Shown here: in pieces, positions 55,235 through 55,686 of the stretch | How positions within the stretch are numbered: the first letter of the stretch is position 1 | Layout: each line of letters begins with the position of its first letter | Translations under genes and position numbers: made by a program | Notes under the pieces: generated by a model | Told to the model about the DNA's origin: nothing | Database searches by the model: none | Seen by the model: only the letters and a program-made list of their open reading frames with translations | NCBI GenBank assembly: GCA_945893045.1 | Contig: CAMDEA010000033.1 | Span: forward strand, 1 to 55,686 | Source: Planctomyces sp. SH-PL62 | GTDB taxonomy: Bacteria; Planctomycetota; Planctomycetia; Planctomycetales; Planctomycetaceae | Reading direction: 5' to 3' | Length of the DNA: 55,686 nucleotides

Positions 55235-55686
55235 ATGAGTGGTCGAACCTGCAACCCAGAGCGTCCGGCAACCGTTGGGTTGATCGGTCTCGGCTTGATT
55301 GGTTCGGCGGTCGCTGAGCGATTACTCGCTGCCGGCCACACGGTCATCGGGTTCGATGTCATCGAAGAGGCGCGACTCAAACTCAGCCAACTCGGCGGAG
55401 TTCGCACGGCAACCGTGCAAGAGGTCGCGCAAGCAACCGATATCGTGATGCTCGCGCTGCCGAATGACGTGATCTCGGCCAAAGTGCTGCGCGACATCGA
55501 TGGCAGCTTACGTCCCGGTCACATCCTCGCCGACTTGGGAACTGGCAATCCACGAATCGCGGAATCGCTCGCAGCCAAGCTGAGCGAACGCGGCGTGCAG
55601 TTTCTCGACGCAACAATCTCCGGCAGCAGTGCACAGGTGCGGCGCGGCGATGTGCTGGTGATGGTCGGTGGCGAAGAATCCGCGTT
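55235..55686 (+). CDS. Beta-hydroxyacid dehydrogenase-like protein (HIBADH family), cut at window edge
   Basis: About 150 residues are present: MSGRTCNPERPATVGLIGLG, then GSAVAERLLAAGHTVIGFDV (the N-terminal NAD(P)-binding Rossmann motif GLIGLGLIGS), ATDIVMLALPNDVISAKVLR, LADLGTGNPRIAESLAAKLS and QFLDATISGSSAQVRRGDVL, the DAxxSGS substrate-binding motif. It matches 3-hydroxyisobutyrate and tartronate-semialdehyde reductases. The C-terminal helical domain lies beyond the window, so the substrate cannot be assigned. No strong ribosome site precedes ATG 55235. Confidence 0.88.
   Translation, partial: MSGRTCNPERPATVGLIGLGLIGSAVAERLLAAGHTVIGFDVIEEARLKLSQLGGVRTATVQEVAQATDIVMLALPNDVISAKVLRDIDGSLRPGHILADLGTGNPRIAESLAAKLSERGVQFLDATISGSSAQVRRGDVLVMVGGEESA

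Overview
The window looks like a chromosomal segment of a planctomycete. Evidence: three DUF1501 proteins, two large DUF1549/DUF1553 proteins with planctomycete-type c-heme motifs, a DUF1559 pilin-like protein, a WD40/cytochrome fusion, and a giant Calx-beta/RTX surface protein with an LEPR-XLL-like N-terminus. Both ends are cut: groEL on the left, and a beta-hydroxyacid dehydrogenase-like gene on the right.

Layout. 1-2.0 kb: groES-groEL (minus). 2.6-6.2 kb: secreted TPR protein and a redoxin. 6.3-7.5 kb: Xer recombinase and a small conserved protein (minus). 7.6-9.9 kb: sugar-type ABC permease and a TIGR03032-like protein. 10.1-15.7 kb: giant surface protein. 15.7-27.8 kb: a minus-strand block of DUF1501, HEAT, WD40/cytochrome, MGMT-like, DUF1549/1553, PPC-domain and DUF1501 genes. 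28.3-35.1 kb: a plus-strand cluster rich in in-frame UGA codons. 35.1-42.5 kb: bicupin, zinc alcohol dehydrogenase, NHL protein, DUF1501 and DUF1549/1553 (minus). 42.8-49.1 kb: AraC regulator, a TlpA-like protein with UGPC, a di-heme peroxidase-like protein, a SenB-like selenosugar synthase, a PhyH oxygenase and a PlsC acyltransferase. 49.2-50.7 kb: an IS4-family insertion. 50.9-55.7 kb: purD, epmA-like, DUF1559, HNH nuclease, dehydrogenase fragment.

The most striking content is selenium biology. Six genes read through in-frame UGA codons (eight UGAs in total) at positions where the family has Cys or a metal-binding/redox residue. They are a radical SAM protein with a C-U-A-E-P tail, a secreted protein with tandem UU, a MerT-like membrane protein with one U, a lipoprotein HMA domain with UxxU in place of CxxC, a MerTP-like fusion with an N-terminal CU and a CxxU HMA motif, and a TlpA-like thioredoxin with UGPC. 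Downstream of every UGA or UGA pair I find a hairpin whose small apical loop contains GU or GGG, about 20-35 nt from the UGA, as expected for bacterial SECIS elements. A SenB-like gene lies 1.5 kb from the UGPC gene. My inference is a selenocysteine-based soft-metal (possibly mercury) capture and transport system. No selA, selB, selD, selenocysteine tRNA or merA is visible here.

A second genome-wide signal is a set of intergenic palindromes made of two inverted copies of GTAG (or GGAG) plus a hairpin. This is the architecture of REP/REPIN elements mobilised by RAYT transposases. They occur with several different arm sequences, sit between convergent genes, supply stop codons, run into one signal-peptide coding region, and in one case are split by the IS4-family element.
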